Shown here: piece after piece, positions 46,390-55,555 of the stretch
Layout of the letters: every line of letters starts with the position of its first letter
How positions within the stretch are numbered: the stretch's first letter is position 1
Assembly: GCF_013466985.1 (NCBI RefSeq)
Contig: NZ_CP059164.1
Location: 3,357,001-3,421,000, forward strand
From: Nocardioides ungokensis
Lineage (GTDB): Bacteria; Actinomycetota; Actinomycetes; Propionibacteriales; Nocardioidaceae
Direction of reading: 5' to 3'
DNA length: 64,000 bases
Program-made: the position numbers and the translations under genes
Notes under the pieces: model-generated
Database searches by the model: none
What the model was told of the DNA's origin: nothing
What the model saw: the letters and a program-made list of their open reading frames with translations, nothing else

Positions 46390-46403
46390 TCAACGATAGT
46401 TGA
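46390..46403. promoter_or_regulatory. Candidate operator upstream of pirin
   Basis: Palindrome TCAAC-GATA-GTTGA, 42 bp before the pirin start in the space between pirin and the histidine-kinase stop. Arm and spacer lengths match MarR/HxlR-type sites, and pirin genes are often under such oxidant-responsive regulators. No cognate regulator is adjacent. Confidence 0.55.
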
Positions 46404-46431
46404 AGATTGGATATTCCGCCTCAGTCCGGGC

Positions 46432-48453
46432 TCAGGTGACGATGGGCAGCCAGACCCGGAACGTGGTGCCCTCGCCGGGGTGCGACTCCAGCTCGATGCG
46501 GCCGCCGTGCTTCTCGACCACCGCCCGGGCGATCGATAGCCCCAGCCCGCTCCCCGGGATCGCCTGCTTCTGTGCCGTCGTGGAGCGGAAGAACCGGCTG
46601 AAGATGCGGCCACGCTCCTCCGGCGGGATGCCGATGCCGGTGTCGCTGACCTCGATCGTCGCGCCGTCGTCCGAGGTCGAGAGGCACAGCGCGACGCGGC
46701 CGCCGTCCGGGGTGAACTTGACCGCGTTGCTGACCAGGTTGACCACCACCCGCTCGATCATGTCCCGGTCGCCGAGGAACGGGACCGGCTCGTCCGGCAG
46801 CTCGAGGCGTACGTCGAGGCGTCGACCGTCCCAGGCGGGCGACACCACGTCGTACCCCTCCTGCACCAGCAGCCGCAGGTCGAGCGCCCGGCTGGCCAGC
46901 ACCAGCCCGTCGTCCTCGACGCGGGAGAGGGTGAGCAGGTCGTCGATGAGGAGCAGGAGTCGGGAGCTGTTGGCGCTCACCCGGCGCAGCGCGTCGGCCT
47001 GCGCGGGGCTCACCGCGCCGAACTCGCCCTCCTCGAGCATCTCGAGGTAGCCGACGATGCTGGTGATCGGCGTGCGCAGCTCGTGGCTGACGCTGGAGAC
47101 GAAGGACTCCTTGACCCGGTCGATCTCACGCAGCCGCTCCGCCGCCGTGCGCTCGGCCTCCAGCGCCTCGACCAGCACCTCCTGGGCCCGCACGCGCTCG
47201 GTGACGTCCTCGGAGGTGCTGACGTAGCCGGTGACGCGTCCCCGGTCATCGACCAGCTGGCTGAGCGTCATCGAGTGGTTGCGCTCCACGCCGTCCTTGC
47301 GGACGAACCTCATGTCGGTGCCGGCGTGCCGGGGCGCGGCCAGTGCCCGTGCGACCTCGGTGAAGTCGTCCCCCACCCCGAGCTCGTGGGCCTTCTCCTT
47401 CACGGCCTGGTCGGTGTGGAACAGCCGGGTCGTCTCGCCCATCACCTCCTCCGGTGCGTAGCCGAGGAGGCGCTGGGCTCCGGGGTTGAAGAGCGTGATC
47501 CGGCCCGCCTCGTCGGTCCCGATGATGGCCACACCGGTGGCGCCGTTGACGATGTTCTGCACCTTGTCGCGCTCGGCCGCGGCGAACCGGGCGTTGGCGA
47601 GCTGCTCCCCCGCGATCAGCATCATCGGCACCACCACCAGCGCACAGGCGATGCCGAAGAGCGCCAGCAGGATCGGCCGCGTGTCGACCGGCAGCCCGTA
47701 CGTCGCGGGCACGTCGGCGAACGGGCCGAAGCCGAACGTCGTCAGCTGGATGGCGACGCCGAAGACCGCCACGGTCTGGGCCAGCGCCTCGTACGGACCG
47801 GCGCGCAGCGCGCCCCAGGCGAGCACCGGCAGCACCATGAACACCAGGCCCGGGAAGTCGTGGGGCAGGAAGACCAGCAGGCTGACGGTCACGATCAGGA
47901 CCCACTGCACGACCCGCTCCACGATCGCGGCGGTCGGCTCATGGCCGCGCAGCTGCAGGAAGAAGGGCAGCACCGTGAGCAGCGAGCACAGCTGCGCCGT
48001 ACCGACGGTGAGGGCGGTCAGCCACGGCGTGCCGAAGCCGGTCAGCGCTGCGGTGGCGAACGTCGCGACCCAGACCACGCAGGCCCCCAGCGCGGAGCCG
48101 CCCAGGAAGCGGGCCAGGTCGGCGTTGGTCATCAGCCGGGGCCGGCCCGGTCGACGGTCGGTGAGGATCCACCACACGACCCAGGTCTCGAGGCCGATCC
48201 CGACCGCGAGGCCGGCCGCGACCGTGGGCGGGCGGCCGCCGACCCAGATCGTGGCCAGCGCGACGAGGGCGGTCAGCACCGCGAGCTGCCGGGCGCGGCG
48301 CCGTGGGGAGAGCAGCAGGGCGGCGATCGCCGCACCGACCGGCCAGATCCCGATCCCCCGCCCTCCGGCCGGGGCCGCGTCGACGGCGGCCAGGCCGAGG
48401 ACCGCGGTGGTGAGCATGAGGACGGTCACCCCGACGCGCGAGGACGTCGCCAC
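46432..48453 (-). CDS. MASE1-PAS sensor histidine kinase
   Basis: 673 residues. The N-terminal about 300 residues form a MASE1-type membrane sensor of eight or so helices. A PAS domain follows at about 310-425 (GVAIIGTDEAGRITLFNPGA, then TGYVSTSEDVTERVRAQ). HisKA has phospho-His in SSVSHELRTPITSIVG and the HATPase reads VVNLVSNAVKFTPDG, VSDTGIGIPPEERG, PGSGLGLSIARAV. GTG 48453 is used (GGAGAGGAG at 5 nt); GTG 48459 overlaps that site. No response regulator is next to it, so the partner is elsewhere. Divergent from a flavoprotein gene. Confidence 0.9.
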   Translation of the reverse strand: MATSSRVGVTVLMLTTAVLGLAAVDAAPAGGRGIGIWPVGAAIAALLLSPRRRARQLAVLTALVALATIWVGGRPPTVAAGLAVGIGLETWVVWWILTDRRPGRPRLMTNADLARFLGGSALGACVVWVATFATAALTGFGTPWLTALTVGTAQLCSLLTVLPFFLQLRGHEPTAAIVERVVQWVLIVTVSLLVFLPHDFPGLVFMVLPVLAWGALRAGPYEALAQTVAVFGVAIQLTTFGFGPFADVPATYGLPVDTRPILLALFGIACALVVVPMMLIAGEQLANARFAAAERDKVQNIVNGATGVAIIGTDEAGRITLFNPGAQRLLGYAPEEVMGETTRLFHTDQAVKEKAHELGVGDDFTEVARALAAPRHAGTDMRFVRKDGVERNHSMTLSQLVDDRGRVTGYVSTSEDVTERVRAQEVLVEALEAERTAAERLREIDRVKESFVSSVSHELRTPITSIVGYLEMLEEGEFGAVSPAQADALRRVSANSSRLLLLIDDLLTLSRVEDDGLVLASRALDLRLLVQEGYDVVSPAWDGRRLDVRLELPDEPVPFLGDRDMIERVVVNLVSNAVKFTPDGGRVALCLSTSDDGATIEVSDTGIGIPPEERGRIFSRFFRSTTAQKQAIPGSGLGLSIARAVVEKHGGRIELESHPGEGTTFRVWLPIVT

Positions 48454-48584
48454 GTCCACTCCTCTCCGCCCGGACGGCCCGCCTGCTCGAGCCCACGAGG
48501 CAGTGCCTCGGACAGGATCCAAACACCAACGGTCCGGCTGCGTCAGCAGCAACGCCGTTTTGGTCGCGGTCGCCGAGGGGCGGC

Positions 48585-48590
48585 TAGGTT
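48585..48590 (+). promoter_or_regulatory. -10 element for the PYROXD2-like gene (leaderless type)
   Basis: TAGGTT ends 6 nt before GTG 48597. Confidence 0.55.
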
Positions 48591-48596
48591 GACGGG

Positions 48597-50168
48597 GTGA
48601 CTTCGGCGAAGCAGCAATACGACGTGGTCGTCGTCGGTGGCGGGCACAACGGCCTGGCCTCCGCGGCCTACCTCGCCCGCGCAGGGCTCTCGGTCCTGGT
48701 CCTCGAACGCCTCGACCACACCGGCGGCGCGGCGGTCTCGGCGGCGGCTTTCCCGGGTCTGCCCGCGCGCCTGTCGCGCTACTCCTACCTGGTCTCGATG
48801 ATGCCGACCCAGCTCGTCGAGGACCTCGACCTCGACCTCCGGCTGGCGTCACGCCCCACCGCGTCGTACACGCCGGTGACGCGCGACGGCAAGCCGCGCG
48901 GGCTGCTGGTGGAGCGTCCTGAGGGCGAGGCCACGCGGCGCTCGTTCGCGGAGCTGACCGGCGGCGACGGGGAGTACGACGCGTGGCGCGAGTTCTACGC
49001 CGACGTCGCCGGCCTCGCCGAGGTCGTGGCCCCCACGCTGCTCTCCCCGCTACCGACCGAGCGCGCCATCCGCGGCGAGGTCGACCCCGGGGTCTGGCGC
49101 GACTTCGTCACCACCCCGCTCGGGGCCACCATCGAGTCGCGCTTCCAGGACGACACCGTGCGCGGCGTCGTCGCCACGGACGCCCTGATCGGGACGTTCG
49201 CCTCGATGCACGACCCGTCGCTGGTGCAGAACCGCTGCTTCCTCTACCACCTGCTGGGCAACGGCACCGGCGAGTGGCGGATCCCCGTCGGCGGCATGGG
49301 TGCGGTGACCGACGCCCTGGCCCGGTCCGCCGTCCAGGCCGGCGCCGAGATCATCACCTCCGCCGGCGTGAGCGCCATCCGCGACTCCGGCGACGGGGCC
49401 GAGGTCACCTGGCACGACGGCGGGAAGTCGCACACCGTGTCGGGCCGCCACGTGCTGGCCAACGTCGCGCCCTGGGTGCTGGGGATCCTGCTCGGCAACG
49501 GCGCGGACCCGGACGGCAAGCCCGAGGGCGCCCAGCTCAAGATCAACGTCCTGCTCGAGCGCCTGCCGCAGCTGAAGTCCGGAGTGGACCCGGCCGTGGC
49601 CTTCGCCGGGACGCTCCACGTCGCCGAGGACTACAGCAACCTGGAGGCGGCGTACGCCGACGCCGCCGCGGGCCGGATGCCCGAGCGGCTGCCGGGCGAG
49701 GTCTACTGCCACTCGCTCACCGACCCCTCCATCCTCGGCGACGCCCCCGCGGGGACGCACACCCTCACCTACTTCGGCCTGCACACCCCGGCCTCGCTGT
49801 TCGCCCAGGACCCCGCGGCGACCAAGGAGCTCGCCGTCGCGCGGGCGATCGCCTCGATCGACGAGCACCTGGTGGAGCCGATCGAGTCGTGCGTCGCGCG
49901 GGACGCCGACGGCAAGCCGTGCATCGAGGCCAAGATCCCGCAGGACGTCGAGGCGGACCTCGCCATGCCCGGCGGCCACATCTTCCACGGGGACCTCGAC
50001 TGGCCGTGGGCGTCGAACCGTGCCCGCCTGGAGACCCCCGCGCAGCAGTGGGGCGTGCAGACCGACGCCGACTCGGTGCTGCTCTGCGGCGCGGGATCGC
50101 GTCGCGGCGGCGCCGTCTCCGGGATCGGCGGGCACAACGCGGCCCAGGCCGTGCTCGCGTCGCGGTAG
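48597..50168 (+). CDS. FAD-dependent oxidoreductase, PYROXD2/phytoene-desaturase-like
   Basis: 523 residues with an N-terminal Rossmann FAD motif (YDVVVVGGGHNGLASAAYLARAG shows GxGxxG) and the C-terminal CGAGSRRGGAVSGIGGHNAA FAD-contact motif. Family members act like carotenoid desaturases or amine-oxidase relatives; the substrate here is unknown. A second member with 530 residues lies at 59769. GTG 48597 is supported by TAGGTT 6 nt upstream. It is divergent from the MASE1 kinase gene and followed by tRNA-Lys. Confidence 0.87.
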   Translation: MTSAKQQYDVVVVGGGHNGLASAAYLARAGLSVLVLERLDHTGGAAVSAAAFPGLPARLSRYSYLVSMMPTQLVEDLDLDLRLASRPTASYTPVTRDGKPRGLLVERPEGEATRRSFAELTGGDGEYDAWREFYADVAGLAEVVAPTLLSPLPTERAIRGEVDPGVWRDFVTTPLGATIESRFQDDTVRGVVATDALIGTFASMHDPSLVQNRCFLYHLLGNGTGEWRIPVGGMGAVTDALARSAVQAGAEIITSAGVSAIRDSGDGAEVTWHDGGKSHTVSGRHVLANVAPWVLGILLGNGADPDGKPEGAQLKINVLLERLPQLKSGVDPAVAFAGTLHVAEDYSNLEAAYADAAAGRMPERLPGEVYCHSLTDPSILGDAPAGTHTLTYFGLHTPASLFAQDPAATKELAVARAIASIDEHLVEPIESCVARDADGKPCIEAKIPQDVEADLAMPGGHIFHGDLDWPWASNRARLETPAQQWGVQTDADSVLLCGAGSRRGGAVSGIGGHNAAQAVLASR

Positions 50169-50205
50169 ACCACCCTCGATTTTTCTCTGCCGCCACGCCG
50201 CTGCT

Positions 50206-50211
50206 AGAGTT
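50206..50211 (+). promoter_or_regulatory. -10 element for tRNA-Lys
   Basis: TAGAGT lies 18 nt before the tRNA, 38 nt after the flavoprotein stop. Confidence 0.5.
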
Positions 50212-50229
50212 TCTCTCGCTTCACCGCAC

Positions 50230-50305
<76 letters not shown>

Positions 50306-50310
50306 ACACC

Positions 50311-50343
50311 GAAGGCCAGGGCGCATCATGCGTCCTGGCCTTC
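50311..50343 (+). terminator. Terminator after tRNA-Lys
   Basis: A 16-bp stem with one G-T pair and a 1-nt apex spans GAAGGCCAGG and CCTGGCCTTC, a few bases after the tRNA. Confidence 0.8.
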
Positions 50344-50518
50344 GTCATTCCACGTGGTCTTGCCGCAGTTTGCGGTGCCGCAACCCCGATGCGACCGGGG
50401 GCCCTCCTGAGCCTTAGGATTCGCCGCCGGCGGAACACGGGGGGCGGTAGCCCAGACACGGACCGCTCGACCGGTGCGTGCGACCGCCGCGCCGTCACTT
50501 TCTCGCACGAGGAACACC

Positions 50519-51172
50519 ATGCACAAGCGCACCCTCCTGGCCGCCCTGGCCGTCACCGCCTCCACCGTCGTCGGAGGCGCCGCCGCCTACGCGACCGTCA
50601 GCCCCGACGACGAGGCCACTCCGGTCATCGACGTGACCACCGTCGACAAGACCGGCGACGTGCACGAGATGAAGGCCGGCCGGGACCTGCCGAACCGGAT
50701 CACGCACTCCGTGGGCATGAAGCAGGTCAGCTACAACGTCGACCGGACCGCCGAGACCCTCACCATCACCTACCCGATGAGCCGGATCCTCAACAACGAC
50801 CGGTTCCACCAGCTGGTCGGCACGATCATCACCCCCGACAAGAAGATGTCGGACCCCAATGCGCCGTTCGTCGAGCTGATCTCCAGCGCGTCCAAGGTCA
50901 CCGTCCGGGTCTTCAGCTACAACGGCGACACCGACTTCAAGCAGCACGTGTGCAAGCCGGCCTCCTCCTCCTCGGACACCAAGACCGACGCGGTCACCCA
51001 GACGGTGCCGTTCTCCTGCCTCGACGGGGTCCTGGACCACGGCTTCATGCGCTCCTTCGCGCTGCTGGAGCGCGCCCCCAAGGGCGACGACCTGTCCTTC
51101 GACCTCACCCCGTGGACGCGGGACCTGCCGCTGAGCCCGTACGTCGCCCCGACGGCCGGCACCCAGGGCTGA
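50519..51172 (+). CDS. Secreted protein, unknown function
   Basis: 217 residues: signal peptide (LLAALAVTASTVVGGAAAYA), then a mature domain of about 190 residues with beta-strand character, SYNVDRTAETLTITYPMSRI, and two Cys (QHVCKPASS and FSCLDGVL). I recognise no family. Start ATG 50519 follows a purine-rich ribosome-binding site (CGAGGAACACC). It stands alone between two terminators. Confidence 0.75.
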   Translation: MHKRTLLAALAVTASTVVGGAAAYATVSPDDEATPVIDVTTVDKTGDVHEMKAGRDLPNRITHSVGMKQVSYNVDRTAETLTITYPMSRILNNDRFHQLVGTIITPDKKMSDPNAPFVELISSASKVTVRVFSYNGDTDFKQHVCKPASSSSDTKTDAVTQTVPFSCLDGVLDHGFMRSFALLERAPKGDDLSFDLTPWTRDLPLSPYVAPTAGTQG

Positions 51173-51190
51173 CCCCGGACGGGACACCCT

Positions 51191-51220
51191 CGAAGGCCGG
51201 TCCACCAGGACCGGCCTTCG
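51191..51220 (+). terminator. Hairpin terminator after the secreted protein gene
   Basis: A 13-bp perfect stem (51191-51203 with 51208-51220) with ACCA loop, 18 nt after the stop. Confidence 0.85.
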
Positions 51221-51337
51221 AGCATTTCAAGGGTGTTCGCAGATGTTTCCCGCGGACGCTCTTGGGACGTGCCTACGATGGCCGGGACCTTTGCGTCCCC
51301 CGGGGCGCACCATGGGAGGAGCCGGAGGGCTCGAGCG

Positions 51338-53575
51338 ATGGGGCAGACACCCGAGTCAGGGCCGGCGGTCGGCCCCCAGGTCATCTTCGGCTTCGACACC
51401 ACCGGCCGCTGCACGCTGTCGATCGGCACCGGCCTGAGCCCGCTGCACGTGCAGCCGGGCGAGCTGGTCGGCCAGAACCTGTTCGACGTCTACGCCGATG
51501 ACCTCGACGGCCTCGCGGCGCTGCGCCGGGCGATCGACGGCGAGAGCCTCACCCTCGAGCGAGAGTTCATGGACAGGGTGCTCGCGATCTACTACGAGCC
51601 GTCCCGCGACGCCGAGGGCCGGGTGACCGGCGTCCTCGGCGTGACCACGGACGTGACCGAGCAGCGTCGGATCGAGCGCGAGGTGCACGAGGCCCGGCAT
51701 CGGGCCACGCTGCTGGCCGACATCTCCGCTGCCCTGGCCCAGGAGACCCTCGACCCGGAGGCGATGCTCCGCCTGGTCGCCCGTTCGGTGGCCGAGCCGG
51801 TGGCCGACGCCGGCTCCGTGTGGCTGCGGTTCGACGCGGGCGGTGCGCTCGAGCCCCGGGCCCGCTGGTGCCGCGACGGCGTGCCCGAGCTCCTGGAGCG
51901 CGACGTCCCGGCCGACACCGCGGACGTGCGCGCCACCGAGCTGCGCCCGGCGGCCGGCCCCGACGGCACGACGTACGTGAGGGTGCCGCTTCGGTCCCGC
52001 GGGCTGCTGCTCGGGGTCGTCGACGTCGCACGCTCGCCGGAGCGAGGTGACTTCACGGACTCGGACCTCGACCTCGTGTCCGAGATCGCCCGACGGTGCG
52101 CACTCTCGCTGGACAACGCACGGCTGCTCGAGGCCCAGCGCGCGGCCCATGAGGAGCTCATCAAGTTCGAGGCGCTGGCAGACGCCTCGGACAACCTCGT
52201 CGCGATCAGCGACGTGGACGACCGGGTCGTGTACGTGAATCCCAAGGTGATCCGCTACGGGCTCGACGCCGTCGCCCGCGACGTCTGGCAGGTGGCCGCG
52301 GCCGTCGCGGGGGGCGACGCCACCGGAGCCATCCGGCACGGCCTGGAGTCGGAGGGGCGCTGGTCGGGGGACCTGCGCCTGACCCTCCCGGACCGCAGCG
52401 TGGTCGGCCAGCTCGACGCCTTCCGGCTGACCCATCCCGAGACCGGCGCCGACCTCGGGAGCGCGTGGATCGCCAAGGACGTCACCGAGCTGCGCACGAC
52501 CGAGGCCGCGCTCCGCGAGGCGAACGCCGACCTCAAGCAGTTCAAGGCGCTGGTGGAGGCCTCGCCCGACTTCATCGCGATCGCCGCCCTCGACGGTTCC
52601 CTGAAGTACGTCAACCCGGGGGGTCGCGAGCTGATCGGCCTCGACCCGGACCTCGACGTCACGACGACCACGATCGTCGACTACCTGACCCCCGAGGGCA
52701 TCAAGGCCTCGTTGGAGGTCGAGCAGCCCGCCGTGGTCGCCGACGGCCACTGGGAGGGCGAGTCCACCCTGCGCAACCACCGCGGCCCGGCCATCCCGGT
52801 GGCCATCGCCAGCTTCCTGATGCGCGACGTCGAGACGGGCGAGCCGTTCGCGCTGGCCACGGTCCAACGCGACATCACCGAGCGCCTCGCGGCCGAGAAG
52901 AGCCTGCGCGAGCTCATCGAGCAACGGCAGGCACTGCTGTCCAGGCTCGTCGACGCCCAGGACGCCGAGCGCACCCGGATCGCCGCCGACGTGCACGACG
53001 ACCCCGTGCAGGCCCTCGCCGCGGTCGACCTCCGGCTCGGGTTGATGGCGCGCCGGCTGCGCGAGCGAGCCCCGGACCTCCTCGAGACCCTCGAGCCGCT
53101 GCAGGCGAGCGTCTCCGGCGCGACCGAGCGCCTGCGCTCGCTCCTCTTCGACCTCGAGCCACCCGACCTGCACGACGGGCTGACCGGGGCCCTGCGGCGG
53201 GCGGCGGAGGAGATCTTCGAGGGCACCGGGACCCGGTGGAGCGTCGACGGCGAGCGGGAGCCCGAGGTGCCCGACGCGGTCCGCGCCATCGCCTACCGGA
53301 TCGCCAAGGAGATGCTCAACAACGCGCGCAAGCACGCGGACGCCCATCACGTGACCGTCGTCATCACCGGCCGCGACGGCGGCCTCGAGGTCTCGGTCAC
53401 CGACGACGGGGTCGGCCTCGCCGAGCCGGTCCGGCAGACGCCGGGCCACCGGGGACTGTTCACCATGCAGGACCGCGCGGAGATCGCCGGCGGCTGGTGC
53501 ACGCTCAGCACGCCCGCGAGCGGCGGCACGGTGGTGACGACCTGGCTGCCCGGCACGGCGCCCGTCGCCTGGTAG
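51338..53575 (+). CDS. PAS-GAF-PAS-PAS sensor histidine kinase of the NarX/DegS type
   Basis: 745 residues, no membrane helix. PAS about 15-110 ending TGVLGVTTDVTEQRRIE; GAF about 125-265; two more PAS domains about 280-395 and 400-520, each closing with a PAC-like strand (WIAKDVTELRTTE, ATVQRDITERLAAE). The dimerisation domain is HisKA_3: RIAADVHDDPVQALAAVDLR with the phospho-His, then a HATPase (IAYRIAKEMLNNARKHADAH, VTDDGVGL, GHRGLFTMQDRAE). Kinases of this class pair with LuxR/NarL regulators; the orphan regulator at 34201 is one candidate but is 17 kb away. Start ATG 51338 has GGAGG upstream. Confidence 0.9.
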   Translation: MGQTPESGPAVGPQVIFGFDTTGRCTLSIGTGLSPLHVQPGELVGQNLFDVYADDLDGLAALRRAIDGESLTLEREFMDRVLAIYYEPSRDAEGRVTGVLGVTTDVTEQRRIEREVHEARHRATLLADISAALAQETLDPEAMLRLVARSVAEPVADAGSVWLRFDAGGALEPRARWCRDGVPELLERDVPADTADVRATELRPAAGPDGTTYVRVPLRSRGLLLGVVDVARSPERGDFTDSDLDLVSEIARRCALSLDNARLLEAQRAAHEELIKFEALADASDNLVAISDVDDRVVYVNPKVIRYGLDAVARDVWQVAAAVAGGDATGAIRHGLESEGRWSGDLRLTLPDRSVVGQLDAFRLTHPETGADLGSAWIAKDVTELRTTEAALREANADLKQFKALVEASPDFIAIAALDGSLKYVNPGGRELIGLDPDLDVTTTTIVDYLTPEGIKASLEVEQPAVVADGHWEGESTLRNHRGPAIPVAIASFLMRDVETGEPFALATVQRDITERLAAEKSLRELIEQRQALLSRLVDAQDAERTRIAADVHDDPVQALAAVDLRLGLMARRLRERAPDLLETLEPLQASVSGATERLRSLLFDLEPPDLHDGLTGALRRAAEEIFEGTGTRWSVDGEREPEVPDAVRAIAYRIAKEMLNNARKHADAHHVTVVITGRDGGLEVSVTDDGVGLAEPVRQTPGHRGLFTMQDRAEIAGGWCTLSTPASGGTVVTTWLPGTAPVAW

Positions 53576-53739
53576 TGCACAGGCACTAGGTCATTCGGTA
53601 CCACCGCACCGAGCACCGGATCCGGTCCCGAGGCAGGATGAAGACAACGCCGGCCGGCCCGTTCCCCCGTCGGGTCGGTCGGCGCCCCTCATCCTCTCGT
53701 CAGCGCATGACCCCTCGCGGCGTCGGGTACCTCCCACGC

Positions 53740-54693
53740 ATGCTGACCCCCAAGGCACGCGGCTCGTTGAGCGAGCGCCTCCTCGAGGCCATCCGGGCGC
53801 GGCCCCGCGATCTGGCCGCCGTCGTCGGCGACGAGCCCGAGAGCGTGGACGACGAGCAGATCGCGCTGTGGGCCCTCTACGAGCTGCACCACCACGGCTT
53901 CGAGGACGTCGACGACGCCCTCGAGTGGCACCCCGACCTCCTCGCGCTCCGCCGGCGCCTCGAGGACGGGTTCGAGCGGCGGCTGCGGTCGCGGTGGCCC
54001 TCCCCCGGGCCAGGGTTCCGCACCGAGACCTTCGCCGAGGACTTCTTCGCGTTCGTCGAGGGCCACGACGGGGCCTCGCTGGCCGCACACGTCCAGCGCA
54101 CGGCCGACGTCGAGCAGGTCCTCGACCTCTTCCGGCTGCGGTCGGTCTACCACCTCAAGGAGTCCGACAGCACGGCCTGGGCGGTCCCCCGGCTGCGGGC
54201 GCGGACCAAGGCCGCGCTCGTCGAGCTCCTGTACGACGAGTACGGCGCCGGCGACCCCGACCGGGTGCACGCGCACCTCTTCGCCCGGGGGCTCGAGGCG
54301 TGCGGGCTGAGCTCGGAGTACGGCGCGTACGTCGACGACGTGCCCGTGGAGGTGCTCGAGCAGAACAACGCCATGACGCTCTTCGGGCTGCACCGCCGGC
54401 TCCGAGGCGCGGCACTGGGCCACCTGGCGGCGTTCGAGGTCACCAGCTCGCTGCCGTCGAGACGGATGAGCCAGGGCATCGCCCGCCTCGGGCTCGCCCA
54501 GGAGATGGCCGACTACTACGACGAGCACGTGGAGGCCGACGCCGTCCACGAGCAGCTAGCCGTGCGCACCATCTGCGCGGGCCTGCTGGCGGAGGAGCCG
54601 CACCTGGCCGGCGACGTCTGGTTCGGGGCCTGGAGCTGCCTGGACCTCGAGGACCGCCTCGCTCGCAGGCTGCTCTCGGAGTGGGCGGCATGA
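53740..54693 (+). CDS. Iron-containing redox enzyme (haem-oxygenase-like diiron fold)
   Basis: 317 residues, all helical. Conserved acidic/His ligands typical of haem-oxygenase-like diiron oxygenases are visible: ELLYDEYGAGDPDRVHAHLF, HLAAFEVTSSLPSRRM and YYDEHVEADAVHEQLAVRTI. Such enzymes perform O2-dependent oxidation, cleavage or N-oxygenation of varied substrates. The ATG at 53740 is preferred because similarity begins soon after; ATG 53707 or 53638 would add an unmatched extension. The stop overlaps the start of the CDGSH gene (ATGA), which suggests the Fe-S protein delivers electrons or iron. Substrate is unknown. Confidence 0.8.
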   Translation: MLTPKARGSLSERLLEAIRARPRDLAAVVGDEPESVDDEQIALWALYELHHHGFEDVDDALEWHPDLLALRRRLEDGFERRLRSRWPSPGPGFRTETFAEDFFAFVEGHDGASLAAHVQRTADVEQVLDLFRLRSVYHLKESDSTAWAVPRLRARTKAALVELLYDEYGAGDPDRVHAHLFARGLEACGLSSEYGAYVDDVPVEVLEQNNAMTLFGLHRRLRGAALGHLAAFEVTSSLPSRRMSQGIARLGLAQEMADYYDEHVEADAVHEQLAVRTICAGLLAEEPHLAGDVWFGAWSCLDLEDRLARRLLSEWAA

Positions 54694-54893
54694 GCGACCT
54701 CGACCACCCGGACGGCGTGATCTGCCCCGGCGGCCCGCTGCTGCTGCGCGGCGACCACGTGGTGACCGACGCCCAGGGTCGCCCGCACCGCACCACCCGG
54801 CCGGTGAGCGCCGTGTGCCGCTGCGGCAAGTCCTCTCGTCAGCCGTGGTGCGACGGGACCCACAAGGTGCTGCCGCCGCAGGCGCGACCCTAG
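54690..54893 (+). CDS. CDGSH iron-sulfur domain protein
   Basis: 67 residues with the CDGSH cluster-binding motif CRCGKSSRQPWCDGTH (Cys-Cys-Cys-His ligands), which holds a redox-active 2Fe-2S cluster as in mitoNEET. ATG 54690 overlaps the stop of the preceding diiron gene, so the two are translationally coupled and probably function together. The 3' end overlaps the convergent methyltransferase gene by 4 nt. Confidence 0.92.
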   Translation: MSDLDHPDGVICPGGPLLLRGDHVVTDAQGRPHRTTRPVSAVCRCGKSSRQPWCDGTHKVLPPQARP

Positions 54894-55555
54894 AGCTGGT
54901 CCTCCGCCGGCCCGGCGCCGAGCGCGACCAGCACCCCGCGCTCGAAGGACCGCGTCTCCCGCACCTGCAGACGGGTCCGGCCGCAGGTCTCGTCCTCGAG
55001 CCTGCGGACCTGCTCCAGGGTGCCGAGCTGGAGCACCGCCGTCCCGGCGTCGAGCAGGTGACGGTCGGCGAGCCCCCAGCATCGGCGCGCGAGGTCGAGG
55101 CCGTCCTCGCCACCGTCGATGGCGAGCAGCGGGTCCTCCGGATAGCGACCCGTGTGGGCGCGCGGCACCCACGGCGGGTCGGCGATGATCACGGCGAAGC
55201 GCTCGTCCGGACCGAGCACGGCGTCCAGGGCACCCTCCCGCACCTCGACCAGGTCGGCGAGTCCGGCCCGCTCGGCATTCGCCCGGGTGTAGTCGCAGGC
55301 CACCGGGTCCAGGTCGACGCTCACCAGCGGCCGCGGCTCCTGGGCGATGGCCAGCAGGCCGATGTGGCCGGCGCCCGCACAGACCTCCAGGACCGGCCCG
55401 TCCGGTGCGCTGCGGATCAGCTCGGCAGCCCACCCGGACTGGGCGGTCGTCCACGCCCGCGGCTCCAGCACCCGGTCGTCGAAGTCGATGAGCAGGGAAC
55501 CGAAGGTGGCGGTGCGCGGCACCCCGCGAAGCCGCGGCTCGTCCAGGCTGGTCAC
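54890..55555 (-). CDS. HemK-like class I methyltransferase
   Basis: 221 residues: SAM motif I VLEVCAGAGHIGLLAI, acidic motif SVDLDPVACDYTRANAER and the catalytic-loop VIIADPPWVPRA (DPPW, akin to the NPPY of N-methyltransferases). It probably methylates a protein side chain, RNA or small amine. The GTG start at 55555 directly abuts the Gnd stop, so it is the last gene of that operon. Convergent with the CDGSH gene. Confidence 0.85.
   Translation of the reverse strand: MTSLDEPRLRGVPRTATFGSLLIDFDDRVLEPRAWTTAQSGWAAELIRSAPDGPVLEVCAGAGHIGLLAIAQEPRPLVSVDLDPVACDYTRANAERAGLADLVEVREGALDAVLGPDERFAVIIADPPWVPRAHTGRYPEDPLLAIDGGEDGLDLARRCWGLADRHLLDAGTAVLQLGTLEQVRRLEDETCGRTRLQVRETRSFERGVLVALGAGPAEDQL

Noticed and set aside
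51274..51279. TACGAT as a -10 element for the PAS kinase
   Set aside because: No -35 partner, and it lies 58 nt before the start, which has its own GGAGG; too weak to list as a feature.
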